64,000 nucleotides of DNA from assembly GCA_027923965.1 (NCBI GenBank), contig AP026969.1, positions 1,302,001 through 1,366,000 on the forward strand, in the 5' to 3' direction. This document shows, piece by piece, positions 16,627 to 24,497 of this stretch. The DNA comes from Comamonadaceae bacterium OS-1 (GTDB taxonomy: Bacteria > Pseudomonadota > Gammaproteobacteria > Burkholderiales > Burkholderiaceae_C). Numbering within the stretch: the first letter of the stretch is position 1; each line of letters starts with the position of its first letter. A program made the translations under genes and the position numbers. The notes below the pieces were generated by a model, which was given only the letters and a program-made list of their open reading frames with translations, ran no database searches and had not been told where the DNA came from.

Positions 16627-18116
16627 GGGGCCACCTCAAACAGCGCGTCGTAACTGGCCAAGGCCGGCAGCGTCACCATCACCTGCGGTATCTCTGCACG
16701 CGGGGGTGCCAGCAATAGCGTCAGCGCATGCAGGTCGGGCAACTGGTCGAGTTCGATGAGTTGCTCCAGCTCCTGCGCCAACTGCGCCTCGTGCCCATCG
16801 GCGGCCAGGACCAGCAGGCCCACCATGGTCTTGCAGGCTTCGCGCTCGGGCTTGCTGCCAGCCAGACGCTCCCAGGTCTGGCGGTACACCGCACGCGGGA
16901 AGGCGGCATCGCGCAGCACCCAACGCGCAAAGGCGCCGGGCTTGCGTTTCAATGCGCCAACTAAATGGCGGTAATCAATCGAGCGTCCATGGCGCTGGCC
17001 GTCGCCCGGCCTGGCACGCGCAAGGCTCAACACACACTGGCCACCTAGCCAGCATTCAATGTGCTCGGCGTACTGACGCACCATCAACCGGTGCCCAATC
17101 AACTGGCTTGGCGTGCTGTACTGCGCACCCTTGACGGTGAAGATGGCGTACTTGCTGACCCGTACCGGAATCTCTTCGAACTCGGCGGTGCGCCGCACCG
17201 GCAAGGCCTTGAGCATGGTGCGCTCGATGGCCAGCAACTTGGTGGTGCGTGCATTCATGCGCTGCACGATGGTGTCGACAAACGCCTCGTATTCTCGGCG
17301 CAGCCCAAAGCTGCGGCTGCCGCGCAGCCGCAAGGCCTGGTCGAGCGCCGTCTTGAGGGAATCGTGGCGCGATTCGATGGAGCCGTTCTCGTTGGACTGG
17401 CCCGGGTTGCAGCGTGTAGCCCGCAGACCGTAGTGGCTGCACAAGCCGGCATAGCGGCGCGTCAGCTCTTCTTGCTCGGCCACGTTGTTGAACGCCGCCG
17501 ACAGACTGTCGGTGCGGTGTTCTTCCGGCACGCCGCCCAAGGCCCAGAGGGCCGCTTGCAGTCCGGTGGATAGCGCCATGAAGCTCTCGCCGGAGTCGAT
17601 GACCGTGGCGTGGCGCCAACCGGAATAGGCCAATGCAAACTGGTACAGACGATGGGCAAACACAACCCCGTCAATCTTGACGCAGAGCTCATCGAGCACG
17701 GTGAAGTCCGACAGGCACTGGCGTCCGGGCGGGTGCTCCTGGGCGAAGTAGACCTCGCGTTCGGCGCCGTACTTGGCACGCCACTGACGGACACGGCGCT
17801 GCAGGGTGCGCAGCACGCTGCTGTCCCACTGACCCGGATAGCGGCGTTGCAGCTCTTCGAGCAGGGTAACGGCATTGAGCCGGGCATCCGTTTGCAACAG
17901 TGGCACGACTTCACTGTCCCAGACCGCCTCCAATGGGTCGGGGCGGGTGCGCCAGTTCCGTTCGGGGCGCTGTGAGGGCAGATGGTTGGCGTCTTCAATG
18001 CGACGGGCGCTGCGTTCACTGATGCCGGCCTTGGCGGCAGACGCGACCTGGCTAAGCTGGTTGCGGTGTTGCTTGTACTTGTGCACTTGGTGGTCCGTGA
18101 TTCTCTTGCCGGGCAT
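16623..18116 (-). CDS. istA: IS21-family transposase IstA
   Basis: A 497-aa transposase. The N-terminus has an HTH (ASAAKAGISERSARRIEDA, about 25-45). The integrase core starts around FTVLDELCVKIDG (first Asp near 140), continues through RTDSLSAAF (second Asp) and ends at NENGSIESRHDSLK (Glu). The C-terminal region (Mu-transposase-like, about 310-380) contains PVRVSKYAIFTVKGAQYSTPS. It starts close to the right end of the element, with no interruption seen. Forms one transcript with istB. Confidence 0.93.
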   Translation of the reverse strand: MPGKRITDHQVHKYKQHRNQLSQVASAAKAGISERSARRIEDANHLPSQRPERNWRTRPDPLEAVWDSEVVPLLQTDARLNAVTLLEELQRRYPGQWDSSVLRTLQRRVRQWRAKYGAEREVYFAQEHPPGRQCLSDFTVLDELCVKIDGVVFAHRLYQFALAYSGWRHATVIDSGESFMALSTGLQAALWALGGVPEEHRTDSLSAAFNNVAEQEELTRRYAGLCSHYGLRATRCNPGQSNENGSIESRHDSLKTALDQALRLRGSRSFGLRREYEAFVDTIVQRMNARTTKLLAIERTMLKALPVRRTAEFEEIPVRVSKYAIFTVKGAQYSTPSQLIGHRLMVRQYAEHIECWLGGQCVLSLARARPGDGQRHGRSIDYRHLVGALKRKPGAFARWVLRDAAFPRAVYRQTWERLAGSKPEREACKTMVGLLVLAADGHEAQLAQELEQLIELDQLPDLHALTLLLAPPRAEIPQVMVTLPALASYDALFEVAP

Positions 18117-18260
18117 GCCGTCTACCTTCGATTCATGTTCGAAGGTTCAACGGTAGCCCCGCCTCCCGGACCCGCCCGGTGTAGGCCGCTAACCGGCCAA
18201 CATAGTTGTCGTTAACCGGCCAAGGTAATTGTCGTCAACCAACCTATTTAGCAATCCCAG

Positions 18261-18317
18261 AAATAGGCTGCTTGCGCTTACTCCATAAGCACGAGCAGCT
18301 ATATTTTTAATAGTATT
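18261..18317 (-). repeat. Dispersed hairpin repeat, copy 3, at the IS1 insertion point
   Basis: The reverse strand reads a TATAGCTGCTCGTGCTTATGG arm and a TAAGCGCAAGCAGCCTATTT return. It begins in the target duplication of IS1 copy A. Before the insertions it filled the gap between the convergent dadA and helicase genes. Confidence 0.75.
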
Positions 18318-21047
18318 TCATCCCGTGCGGCTACCCGTGCGACCCCAGCGGCGGGCGGCTTCCTCGGGAGACTGGGTGGCTGTCACGCTGCCCAAGGGCG
18401 CCAGCAGGGCATCCAGGTCAGCCGCGTCAAACTTCAGCCCGCCCTGCGCATCAACCCCCAGCACGCTGTGGGCCAGCGCCAGCTTGCGGGCCTGCAGCTC
18501 CAGCATGCGCTCTTCGATGCTGCCTTCGACCACCAGCTTGTAGACGAACACCGGCTGGTCCTGGCCGATGCGGTGGGCGCGGGCGGTGGCCTGTTCTTCC
18601 ACGGCGGGGTTCCACCAGGGGTCCATGTGGATGACGGTATCGGCGGCGGTAAGATTCAGGCCCACGCCACCGGCTTTCAAACTCAGCAGCAGCACGGGCA
18701 CCTCTTGCGCCTGGAAGCGCTGCACCACGCTGCCGCGCTCTTGGGGTAGGGTCTTGCCGGTGAGGCTCAGAAACGGCAGTTCCAGCACCTCCAACTGCTC
18801 TGCCACCAGCGCCAGCAGTTCGGTGAACTGCGAAAACACCAGCACCCGCCGCCCCTCGGCCACCATCTCGGGCAGCATGTCGGCCAGCAGCGCGAGCTTG
18901 GCGCGCTCCATGGTTTTGGCGGGCTTCTTTCCTTTGAGCAAGTACGGGTCGCAGCAGACCTGGCGTAGCTTGAGCAGTGCGTCGAGGATGGTGATTTGCG
19001 CGCCGTTGAAGCTTTGGCGTTCCAGCACGCGGCGCACCTGCAGGTCGGCGGCGGCGCGCACGCCTTCGTACAGTTCGCGCTGCTGGCCTTGCAGCTGCAC
19101 GCGCTGGATGACTTCGGTGCGCGGCGGCAGTTCGCTGGCCACGTCTTGCTTGCGGCGGCGCAGGATGAAGGGGCGCACCCGCTGGGCCAGCAGGGCGGCG
19201 CGCAGGGTTTCGCCGTTTTCTTCGATGGGCTTGCGCCAACGGGTGGCAAAGCAGCGCGCATCGCCCAGAAAGCCGGGCATCAGCCAGTCGAACTGCGCCC
19301 ACAACTCGCCCAGGTGGTTTTCCAGCGGCGTGCCGGTCAGGCACAGGCTGTGGCGGGTCTGCAGGCGGCGCAGGGCGCGGGCGCTGCGGCTGCCGGCGTT
19401 TTTGACCATCTGCGCCTCGTCCAGAATGACCAGGTGGAAGTGCTGCGCTGCCAAGGCATCCATGTCGCGCCACAGCAGCGGGTAGGTAGTCAGCACCAGG
19501 TCGTGCTGGGGCATTTGCGCAAACAGCGTGGCGCGGTCGGGCCCCTGCAGCGTGAGCAGGCGCAGGCCGGGGGCCATGCGGTGGGCCTCGGCCTGCCAGT
19601 TGAAGATCAGCGAGGTGGGCAGCACCACCAGCGCGGGCAGGTCGAGGCGACCGGCCTGCTTTTCCACCAGCACGTGGGCCAGGGCCTGCGCGGTTTTGCC
19701 CAGGCCCATGTCGTCGGCCAGGATGCCGCCCAGGTGGTGGGCGCGCAGGTACTGCAGCCAGGCCAGGCCTTCCAACTGGTAGGGGCGCAACTGCACTTGC
19801 AGGCCCGCGGGGGCGGCCACGGGCTGCGGCGCGCCCAGGGCTTTCAGACGCTTGGCCAGGCTGGCCAGGCCCAGGTCGCCTTCCAGTTGCCAGGCGTTGT
19901 GCGGCCCTACGCGGTGCGCGTCCAGCAGCCCGGCGCGCAGGGCTTCCAGCCGCCGCGCCTCCCACGCGCCCAGGCGCAGCAGGCCATTGTTCTGCTGGCG
20001 CAGCGGGTCGGTGAGCAGATCGACCATCGCGCCGACGATGGCTTTCAGCGGTGCCGCGGGTGCGTCGATGCGGCGGCCACCGGGCGCACGCAGGCTGATC
20101 ACCGCGAGGTCGTCAATGGCGGCGATCTGGTCGGCGTGCAGCCAGCGGCTGTCGCGCTGGAGCAGGTTGGCCAGCATGGGGGCCAGATCCAGCGTCTCGC
20201 CGTCGATCTCGATGCCCAAACTCAGCAGCCACGCGCCTTCGCGCTCGGGCAGGCGCAGCTTTTGCACACCGCGCCCAGGTAGAACCAGCGGCTCGGCCAG
20301 TTCTTTGGCGGTGGTCTCGCCGGTGTCGGGGTGGACTACCAGCCGCCAGCGCTGCACCGGCACGCTCTCATGGGCGAAGCCGGGTTGCACCGCCACCGCC
20401 CAGCCCTGGGCTTGCAGGCGCGGCACCTGGTCGGCCCAGAAGTCGCCAAAGAAGGCCTCTTGCGCCAGCGTCCACACGGGGCCCAGGTCGGGCCTATCGT
20501 CGCGGCTGCGCCACTGGAAGCTGTGCGCAGCCACCGGCACCAGGCCCATCTCCCATACCAGATCGATGGCATCGGACTCGGCGGCCAGGTCGCGTTGCAT
20601 CTGTACCACCGGGCCGCCGGTGTCGAACAGCTCCTGCACCGCCGCGGGGCGGTTGTTGAGGATGGAGGTGGGCGCGGGCGTGGACCAGCGGTGGCCGCCG
20701 TCGGTGCGGTAGGTCCAGGCTATCTGGGCCAGCGTCACGCTGTCGCCGCGCGGGCCCAACTTGCCCTGCGGCTTCAGCCCCAGCAGCCCCTCGCCCCGGC
20801 CCAGGGTGAGCAGGGTGATGCGCGGGCGGAAGTGGCCGGATACGGTGCCGGGGTCGGCTTCGGGCTCTGGCGGTGCTGCTTCGGGTGGACCGTCTTGCCG
20901 CAGCAAAGCCATCACCCGCGCCGCATCGGCATCGGCCAAGGTGGGTAGGCCTTTCAGCGTCGCCGCGTCGGCCTGGTGGCGCAGCGCATCGACCCAGGCG
21001 GCGACGGCGTGGCTGGTGGACGGCGTGGGCGTGTTCGAACGGGGCAT
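18318..21047 (-). CDS. SNF2/RapA-family DEAD-box helicase-like ATPase
   Basis: A 909-aa Swi2/Snf2 ATPase. RecA lobe 1 begins near residue 450 with LRPYQLEGLAWLQYL and the Walker A motif DDMGLGKT. The DEAH-box equivalent is LDEAQ, followed by TGTPLENHLGELWAQFD. Lobe 2 has VFSQFTELL, then GGVGLNLTAADTVIHMDPWWNPAVE and RAHRIGQ. The N-terminal ~440 residues are family-specific, and I see no SWIM zinc motif. It likely translocates on DNA or remodels nucleoprotein. The frame extends to 21125, but the ATG at 21047 (MPRSNTPTP) is preferred since the upstream codons overlap the tRNA terminator. No partner gene is adjacent. Confidence 0.88.
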   Translation of the reverse strand: MPRSNTPTPSTSHAVAAWVDALRHQADAATLKGLPTLADADAARVMALLRQDGPPEAAPPEPEADPGTVSGHFRPRITLLTLGRGEGLLGLKPQGKLGPRGDSVTLAQIAWTYRTDGGHRWSTPAPTSILNNRPAAVQELFDTGGPVVQMQRDLAAESDAIDLVWEMGLVPVAAHSFQWRSRDDRPDLGPVWTLAQEAFFGDFWADQVPRLQAQGWAVAVQPGFAHESVPVQRWRLVVHPDTGETTAKELAEPLVLPGRGVQKLRLPEREGAWLLSLGIEIDGETLDLAPMLANLLQRDSRWLHADQIAAIDDLAVISLRAPGGRRIDAPAAPLKAIVGAMVDLLTDPLRQQNNGLLRLGAWEARRLEALRAGLLDAHRVGPHNAWQLEGDLGLASLAKRLKALGAPQPVAAPAGLQVQLRPYQLEGLAWLQYLRAHHLGGILADDMGLGKTAQALAHVLVEKQAGRLDLPALVVLPTSLIFNWQAEAHRMAPGLRLLTLQGPDRATLFAQMPQHDLVLTTYPLLWRDMDALAAQHFHLVILDEAQMVKNAGSRSARALRRLQTRHSLCLTGTPLENHLGELWAQFDWLMPGFLGDARCFATRWRKPIEENGETLRAALLAQRVRPFILRRRKQDVASELPPRTEVIQRVQLQGQQRELYEGVRAAADLQVRRVLERQSFNGAQITILDALLKLRQVCCDPYLLKGKKPAKTMERAKLALLADMLPEMVAEGRRVLVFSQFTELLALVAEQLEVLELPFLSLTGKTLPQERGSVVQRFQAQEVPVLLLSLKAGGVGLNLTAADTVIHMDPWWNPAVEEQATARAHRIGQDQPVFVYKLVVEGSIEERMLELQARKLALAHSVLGVDAQGGLKFDAADLDALLAPLGSVTATQSPEEAARRWGRTGSRTG

Positions 21048-21121
21048 GCCGGGATTGTGCTGCCTGGCCGCAGGGCGTTTCTCAAGGCTGCGGCTGGCGG
21101 GGTCACCAGCCGATGCTAAAA

Positions 21122-21156
21122 ACAAAAAAGCCTGCTACGTATAAAATAGCAGGCTT
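21122..21156 (-). terminator. Rho-independent terminator of tRNA-Lys
   Basis: On the minus strand AAGCCTGCTA pairs with TAGCAGGCTT around an 8-nt loop and is followed by a TTTTTTGTTTTT tract. It lies 25 nt beyond the 3' end of the tRNA. Confidence 0.85.
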
Positions 21157-21180
21157 CTGTGTGCCCATAGGGCTTAAAAG

Positions 21181-21256
21181 TGGTGGGTCCTGACAGATTC
21201 GAACTGTCGACCTACGGATTAAGAGTCCGCTGCTCTACCAACTGAGCTAAGAACCC
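21181..21256 (-). tRNA. tRNA-Lys (anticodon CTT)
   Basis: A 76-nt cloverleaf with encoded CCA. The acceptor stem is GGGTTCT/AGGACCC with discriminator A. The D arm is TAGCTCAGTTGGTAGAGC, the anticodon arm GCGGA-CTCTTAA-TCCGT reads CTT, and the T arm contains GTTCGAATC. It decodes AAG. It is monocistronic, with its terminator downstream. No integrase or attachment-site duplication was seen beside it. Confidence 0.96.
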
Positions 21257-21390
21257 ACTTTTAAAACTGGTGCCGGTGCAGTAAATAAATTCACTGTGGC
21301 AAGCCCGCTATTATGCACCAAATCATGGTGTTTTCTGAAATTTTGCCAGGCTTGTAGAGCATGAGTGGATGGAAATCTGGTCTTTGCTCT

Positions 21391-21440
21391 TATTTCTGTA
21401 GCTGCTTGTGCTTTCTGAATAAGCAGCGGAAGCCATTTTT
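21391..21440 (+). repeat. Dispersed hairpin repeat, copy 4, at the second IS1 insertion point
   Basis: Contains CTGTAGCTGCTTGTGCTTTCTG and AATAAGCAGCGGAAGCC, then the T-rich edge. The IS1-family copy B inserted in that edge, and its duplicated target CATTTTTA is part of the repeat's end. The rest of the 21257-21390 gap shows nothing else. Confidence 0.7.
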
Positions 21441-21441
21441 A

Positions 21442-22247
21442 GGGATTGCTAAATAGGTATTGATTTTAATCGGCTGTTCAACCAAAATCAGCAGATGACA
21501 AATCAATGCACCGCTTGCTCAAGCACTCAATTAGTCAAGAACGGACGCAGTCGTCACGGATATCAGCGCTACCGGTGCAAGAGTTGCGGCACGACCTTTG
21601 GCGATCTGGATCGACGGCTTGTGCCAAATGAACTCAAAGAGAGTGCTCTGCAGCACTACGCCGAAGGCGTGGGGCTGCGAGCGACTGAAAGACTGGTGGG
21701 AGTCAGCCACAACTCGGTGATGAACTGGGTCAAACAAGAGGTTGCGGGAAAAGCACTGGCCAAAGTGGACACCAGTGAGATCCGCTACATCGAAGCGGAT
21801 GAGCTATGGACCTACGTTGGCGAAAAAAAAGCGCAATTTGGCTCTGGTGGGCTGTTGATCGCACTGCCAAAAGAGTTCTCGGCTGGGTCCTGGGCGATCG
21901 TGACACCCCTGCAGCCCAAGCGCTGGGTGCGCAGATTCCTCGCAGCCCTTCAATCACTTACGCCACCGATGAATACAAGTGCTACAACCACATCTTTAAC
22001 CCAGAGCAGCACCTCAAAGGCAAAGCGCACACGTACACCATCGAAAGCATGAATAACCGACTGCGCTGCTACCTTGCCAGACTGCGTCGTAAAACGCATT
22101 GCTATTCCAAAAGCGTCGGCAACCTGCGCGACTCGCTGCTCTTTGTCTTTCAGCGCCGTATCAAGTGCCCACTTGTTTCACAGGTCTCAACCATCATCTG
22201 CCCAAGGCTTTGGGAGGATGATGTGTCAATACCTATTTAGCAATCCC
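21442..22247 (+). mobile_element. IS1-family insertion sequence, copy B (intact)
   Basis: An 806-bp element with terminal inverted repeats of at least 22 bp, beginning GGGATTGCTAAATAGGTATT. It is flanked by a perfect 8-bp target duplication CATTTTTA (21434-21441 and 22248-22255). It is almost identical to copy A. Confidence 0.95.
21495..22240 (+). CDS. IS1-family transposase InsAB (programmed -1 frameshift)
   Basis: InsA (21495-22052) and the InsB frame (21806-22240) join by a -1 slip on A8 at 21823-21830, giving a fusion of about 248 aa. The zinc-ribbon/HTH half and the DDE half are complete, and both inverted repeats are present, so this copy looks competent. The InsB stop TAG lies within the right inverted repeat. 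Confidence 0.9.
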
Positions 22248-22376
22248 CATTTTTATTGGAATACCGCTCGGCCACGGAAGGTGTTGCGCCTTGGGGCCGG
22301 GCGGTGCTTGCGCCACAATGCGTGGACGCGGTGGGCCCAGGGTGGGCGCACGGGCTGTGGACGACAGAGAGGCGCT

Positions 22377-23324
22377 ATGGGTGAGATTTTGGGTACGTAC
22401 GCTAGCGCGGATGCGCCTGCGGCGGGGCCGCGCATCAGTACGGTTGGGCATGCGGCGCTGGACCATTGTTTTGACATTGCGGCGTTTCCGCACCAACCGA
22501 CCAAAACACCGGCCCAGCAGTACCGCATGGTGTCGGGCGGCATGGCGGCCAATGCGGCCATTGCGGCCACCCGGCTGGGTGCGCGCGTGGGGCTGTTTGG
22601 CGCGGTGGGCGATGACGAGGCCGGGCAGTTTCTGGCACGGCGGGTGCATAGTCTGGGCGTGGATTGCTCCGGGCTGCAGCGGGTGCCGGGGGCCACGTCG
22701 TCGATCTCGGCGGTGGTGATCGATGCGCACGGCGAGCGGCAGATCTTCAACTGCCGGGGCGATGCGCTGCGCAAAGCGCTGCCCATGGACGTGTCGGGCC
22801 TGCAGGGGTCGGACGTGGTGATGGTCGACCCGCGCTGGATGGCCGGTGCCCTGGCGGCCCTGCACTGGACGCGTGCAACCGGGGTGCTGAGCGTGCTGGA
22901 CGGCGATTTGTCGCCCCAGGCCGACCTGCAGACCCTGAGCGCGCTGGCCGACTGGTCGGTGTTTTCCGAATCCGGCCTGGCGGCATTTGCGCCGGGTCTA
23001 TCCATTGAATCCGCCCTGCAAGCTGCGCTGGATGCCGGTACCCAGGTGGCGGTGGTCACCCTGGGGCCGCGCGGCGTGCGCTGGATGCGGCACGACGGTG
23101 TGCTGCACACCGTCGACGCGTTTGTAGTCAAGGCGGTGGACACCAATGGCGCGGGCGATGTGTTCCATGCGGCGCTGGCGCTGGCCTTGGCGCAAGGGCA
23201 GGGCGACCAGGACGCGATACGCTTTGCGGCGGCCGCTGCTGCGCTGAAGTGCCTGCGCACCGGGGGCGTGGGCAACGGGCCCGACCGCCGCGAGCTGGAC
23301 GCGTTTTTGGCCGCACACAGTTGA
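22377..23324 (+). CDS. PfkB-family sugar/nucleoside kinase
   Basis: A 315-aa ribokinase-family enzyme. The N-terminal substrate region has SGGMAANAAIAATRLGARVGLFGAVGDDEAG (about 45-75). The C-terminal ATP/anion-hole motif DTNGAGDVFHAALA is at about 258-271 and carries the catalytic Asp. The substrate is not deducible. The frame reads back into the IS element, but the ATG at 22377 with AGAGAGG before it is chosen. Its TGA overlaps the TTG start of nudB, the first of several overlapping junctions in this run. Confidence 0.88.
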   Translation: MGEILGTYASADAPAAGPRISTVGHAALDHCFDIAAFPHQPTKTPAQQYRMVSGGMAANAAIAATRLGARVGLFGAVGDDEAGQFLARRVHSLGVDCSGLQRVPGATSSISAVVIDAHGERQIFNCRGDALRKALPMDVSGLQGSDVVMVDPRWMAGALAALHWTRATGVLSVLDGDLSPQADLQTLSALADWSVFSESGLAAFAPGLSIESALQAALDAGTQVAVVTLGPRGVRWMRHDGVLHTVDAFVVKAVDTNGAGDVFHAALALALAQGQGDQDAIRFAAAAAALKCLRTGGVGNGPDRRELDAFLAAHS

Positions 23325-23767
23325 GCCAGTTCAAAATCCCCGAGTCGGTGCTGGTGGTGATTCACACCGCCGCGCTGGACGTGCTGCTGATCCGCCGCGC
23401 CGATGCCGACGACTTCTGGCAATCGGTTACCGGCAGCAAAGACACGTCCGACGAGGATCTGTGCACCACCGCCGTGCGCGAGGTGGCCGAGGAGACCGGC
23501 ATCCAGGCGCTGCCCGGCCAGTTGCGCGACTGGCAGCTGGACAACATCTACACCATCTACCCCCAGTGGCTGCACCGCTACGCACCCGGTGTGCGGCACA
23601 ACCGCGAACATCTGTTCAGCCTGCAGGTGCCTGAGGGCACGCCTGTGGTGCTGAGCCCACGCGAACACACAGCCTACCAATGGTTGCCGTACCATGCAGC
23701 CGCACGTGCCTGTTTTTCACCCTCTAACGCCGAGGCCATTCTGATGCTTCCTCGCTTTTGCCCATGA
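23321..23767 (+). CDS. nudB: Dihydroneopterin triphosphate diphosphatase (Nudix)
   Basis: A 148-aa Nudix hydrolase. The Nudix box is GSKDTSDEDLCTTAVREVAEETG (split: GSKDTSDED then REVAEETG), about residues 38-60, with one extra residue before the first Glu. The context FWQSVTGS and the length match NudB, which removes pyrophosphate from dihydroneopterin triphosphate in folate synthesis. The start is TTG at 23321, overlapping the kinase stop (TTGA); no ATG lies near. The stop overlaps the next ATG. Confidence 0.85.
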   Translation: MSQFKIPESVLVVIHTAALDVLLIRRADADDFWQSVTGSKDTSDEDLCTTAVREVAEETGIQALPGQLRDWQLDNIYTIYPQWLHRYAPGVRHNREHLFSLQVPEGTPVVLSPREHTAYQWLPYHAAARACFSPSNAEAILMLPRFCP

Positions 23768-24492
23768 CCATTCTTCGGGTGGCCACCTACAACATCCACA
23801 AAGGCGTGCAGGGCCTGGGGCCTGCCCGGCGGTTGGAGATCCACAACCTGGGCCATGCGGTCGAGCAGCTGGATGCCGACATCATTTGCCTGCAAGAGGT
23901 GCGCAAGCTCAACCGCAGCGAACAAAAATACTTCACCCACTGGCCCGACCTGCCGCAGGCCGATTACCTGGCTCCCGAGGGTTTCGAGGCGGTGTACCAG
24001 ACCAATGCCGTTACCCGCCACGGCGAGCATGGCAACGCCTTGCTGTCGCGCTGGCCGGTGGTATGGCACAAGCACGAAGACATGTCGGACCACCGCTTCG
24101 AGCAACGCGGCCTGCTGCATGTGCATGTGCAGGCGCACGGCGTACCCATCCATGTCATCGTGGTGCACCTGGGGCTGATTCCGGCCAGCCGTGCGCGCCA
24201 GGTGCAGCAGCTGGCCACCTATATTGCCCGCGATGTGCCGCCCGATGCGCCCTTGATCGTGGCGGGCGACTTCAATGACTGGGGCAACCAGATGCGGCTG
24301 GCGCTGAACCGCATCCACATGCATGCGTTTGACAAGCCCGGCGTGCGAACCTACCCCTCGCGCCTGCCGCTGGCGCAGCTGGACTACGTGTACGCACGCG
24401 GCATGAAGCCGGTGGGGCTGGAAGTGCCGCGCGGGCGCATCTGGTGGCGCATGTCGGACCACCTGCCGCTGCTGGCAGAGTTCGAAATCTGA
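23764..24492 (+). CDS. Endonuclease/exonuclease/phosphatase-family protein, YbhP-like
   Basis: A 242-aa EEP-fold protein. Motifs are RVATYNIHKGV at the N-terminus (metal Asn), ICLQEVRK (metal Glu, about 42), VVHLGLIPASR, VAGDFNDWG (catalytic Asp/Asn, about 163-170) and a terminal SDHLPLLAEF (His). It overlaps nudB (ATGA) and is followed after 5 bp by clsB. The order ybhP-clsB is the same as in Escherichia coli, supporting a role linked to cardiolipin or phospholipid turnover (inference). Confidence 0.88.
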   Translation: MTILRVATYNIHKGVQGLGPARRLEIHNLGHAVEQLDADIICLQEVRKLNRSEQKYFTHWPDLPQADYLAPEGFEAVYQTNAVTRHGEHGNALLSRWPVVWHKHEDMSDHRFEQRGLLHVHVQAHGVPIHVIVVHLGLIPASRARQVQQLATYIARDVPPDAPLIVAGDFNDWGNQMRLALNRIHMHAFDKPGVRTYPSRLPLAQLDYVYARGMKPVGLEVPRGRIWWRMSDHLPLLAEFEI

Positions 24493-24497
24493 ACTGC

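Larger units (their letters stand above)
15744..18241 (-). mobile_element. IS21-family insertion sequence nested in IS1 copy A
   Basis: A 2,498-bp element with ends beginning TGGT and ending ACCA. The left end (TGGTCGGTGTCAACTATCTT) resembles the inverse of the right end (TGGTTGACGACAATTACCTT). Repeated internal blocks built on CGACAACTAT..TGGCCGG recur at each end, as IS21 elements carry. A 6-bp target duplication ACCTAT is present at 15738-15743 and 18242-18247, inside the right inverted repeat of the IS1 element. It carries istA and istB. Confidence 0.93.
14949..18258 (-). mobile_element. IS1-family insertion sequence, copy A, split by a nested IS21-family element
   Basis: The outer element occupies 14949-15743 plus 18248-18258, exactly 806 bp, the same as the intact copy at 21442-22247. 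The left end is GGGATTGCTAAATAGGTATT and the right end its inverse. An 8-bp target duplication AGAAATAG lies at 14941-14948 and 18259-18266. The missing right-end bases resume after the nested element, so the order of events is clear: IS1 first, IS21 second. Confidence 0.93.

Noticed and set aside
21181..22255. Integrative element attached at tRNA-Lys
   Set aside because: No integrase gene and no duplicated tRNA 3' end found nearby; the only mobile DNA there is a self-contained IS with its own target duplication.
22074..22376. Upstream in-frame extension of the PfkB kinase into the IS1-family element
   Set aside because: The extension is antisense/alternate-frame IS sequence; the kinase fold begins after the ATG at 22377, which has a good ribosome-binding site.
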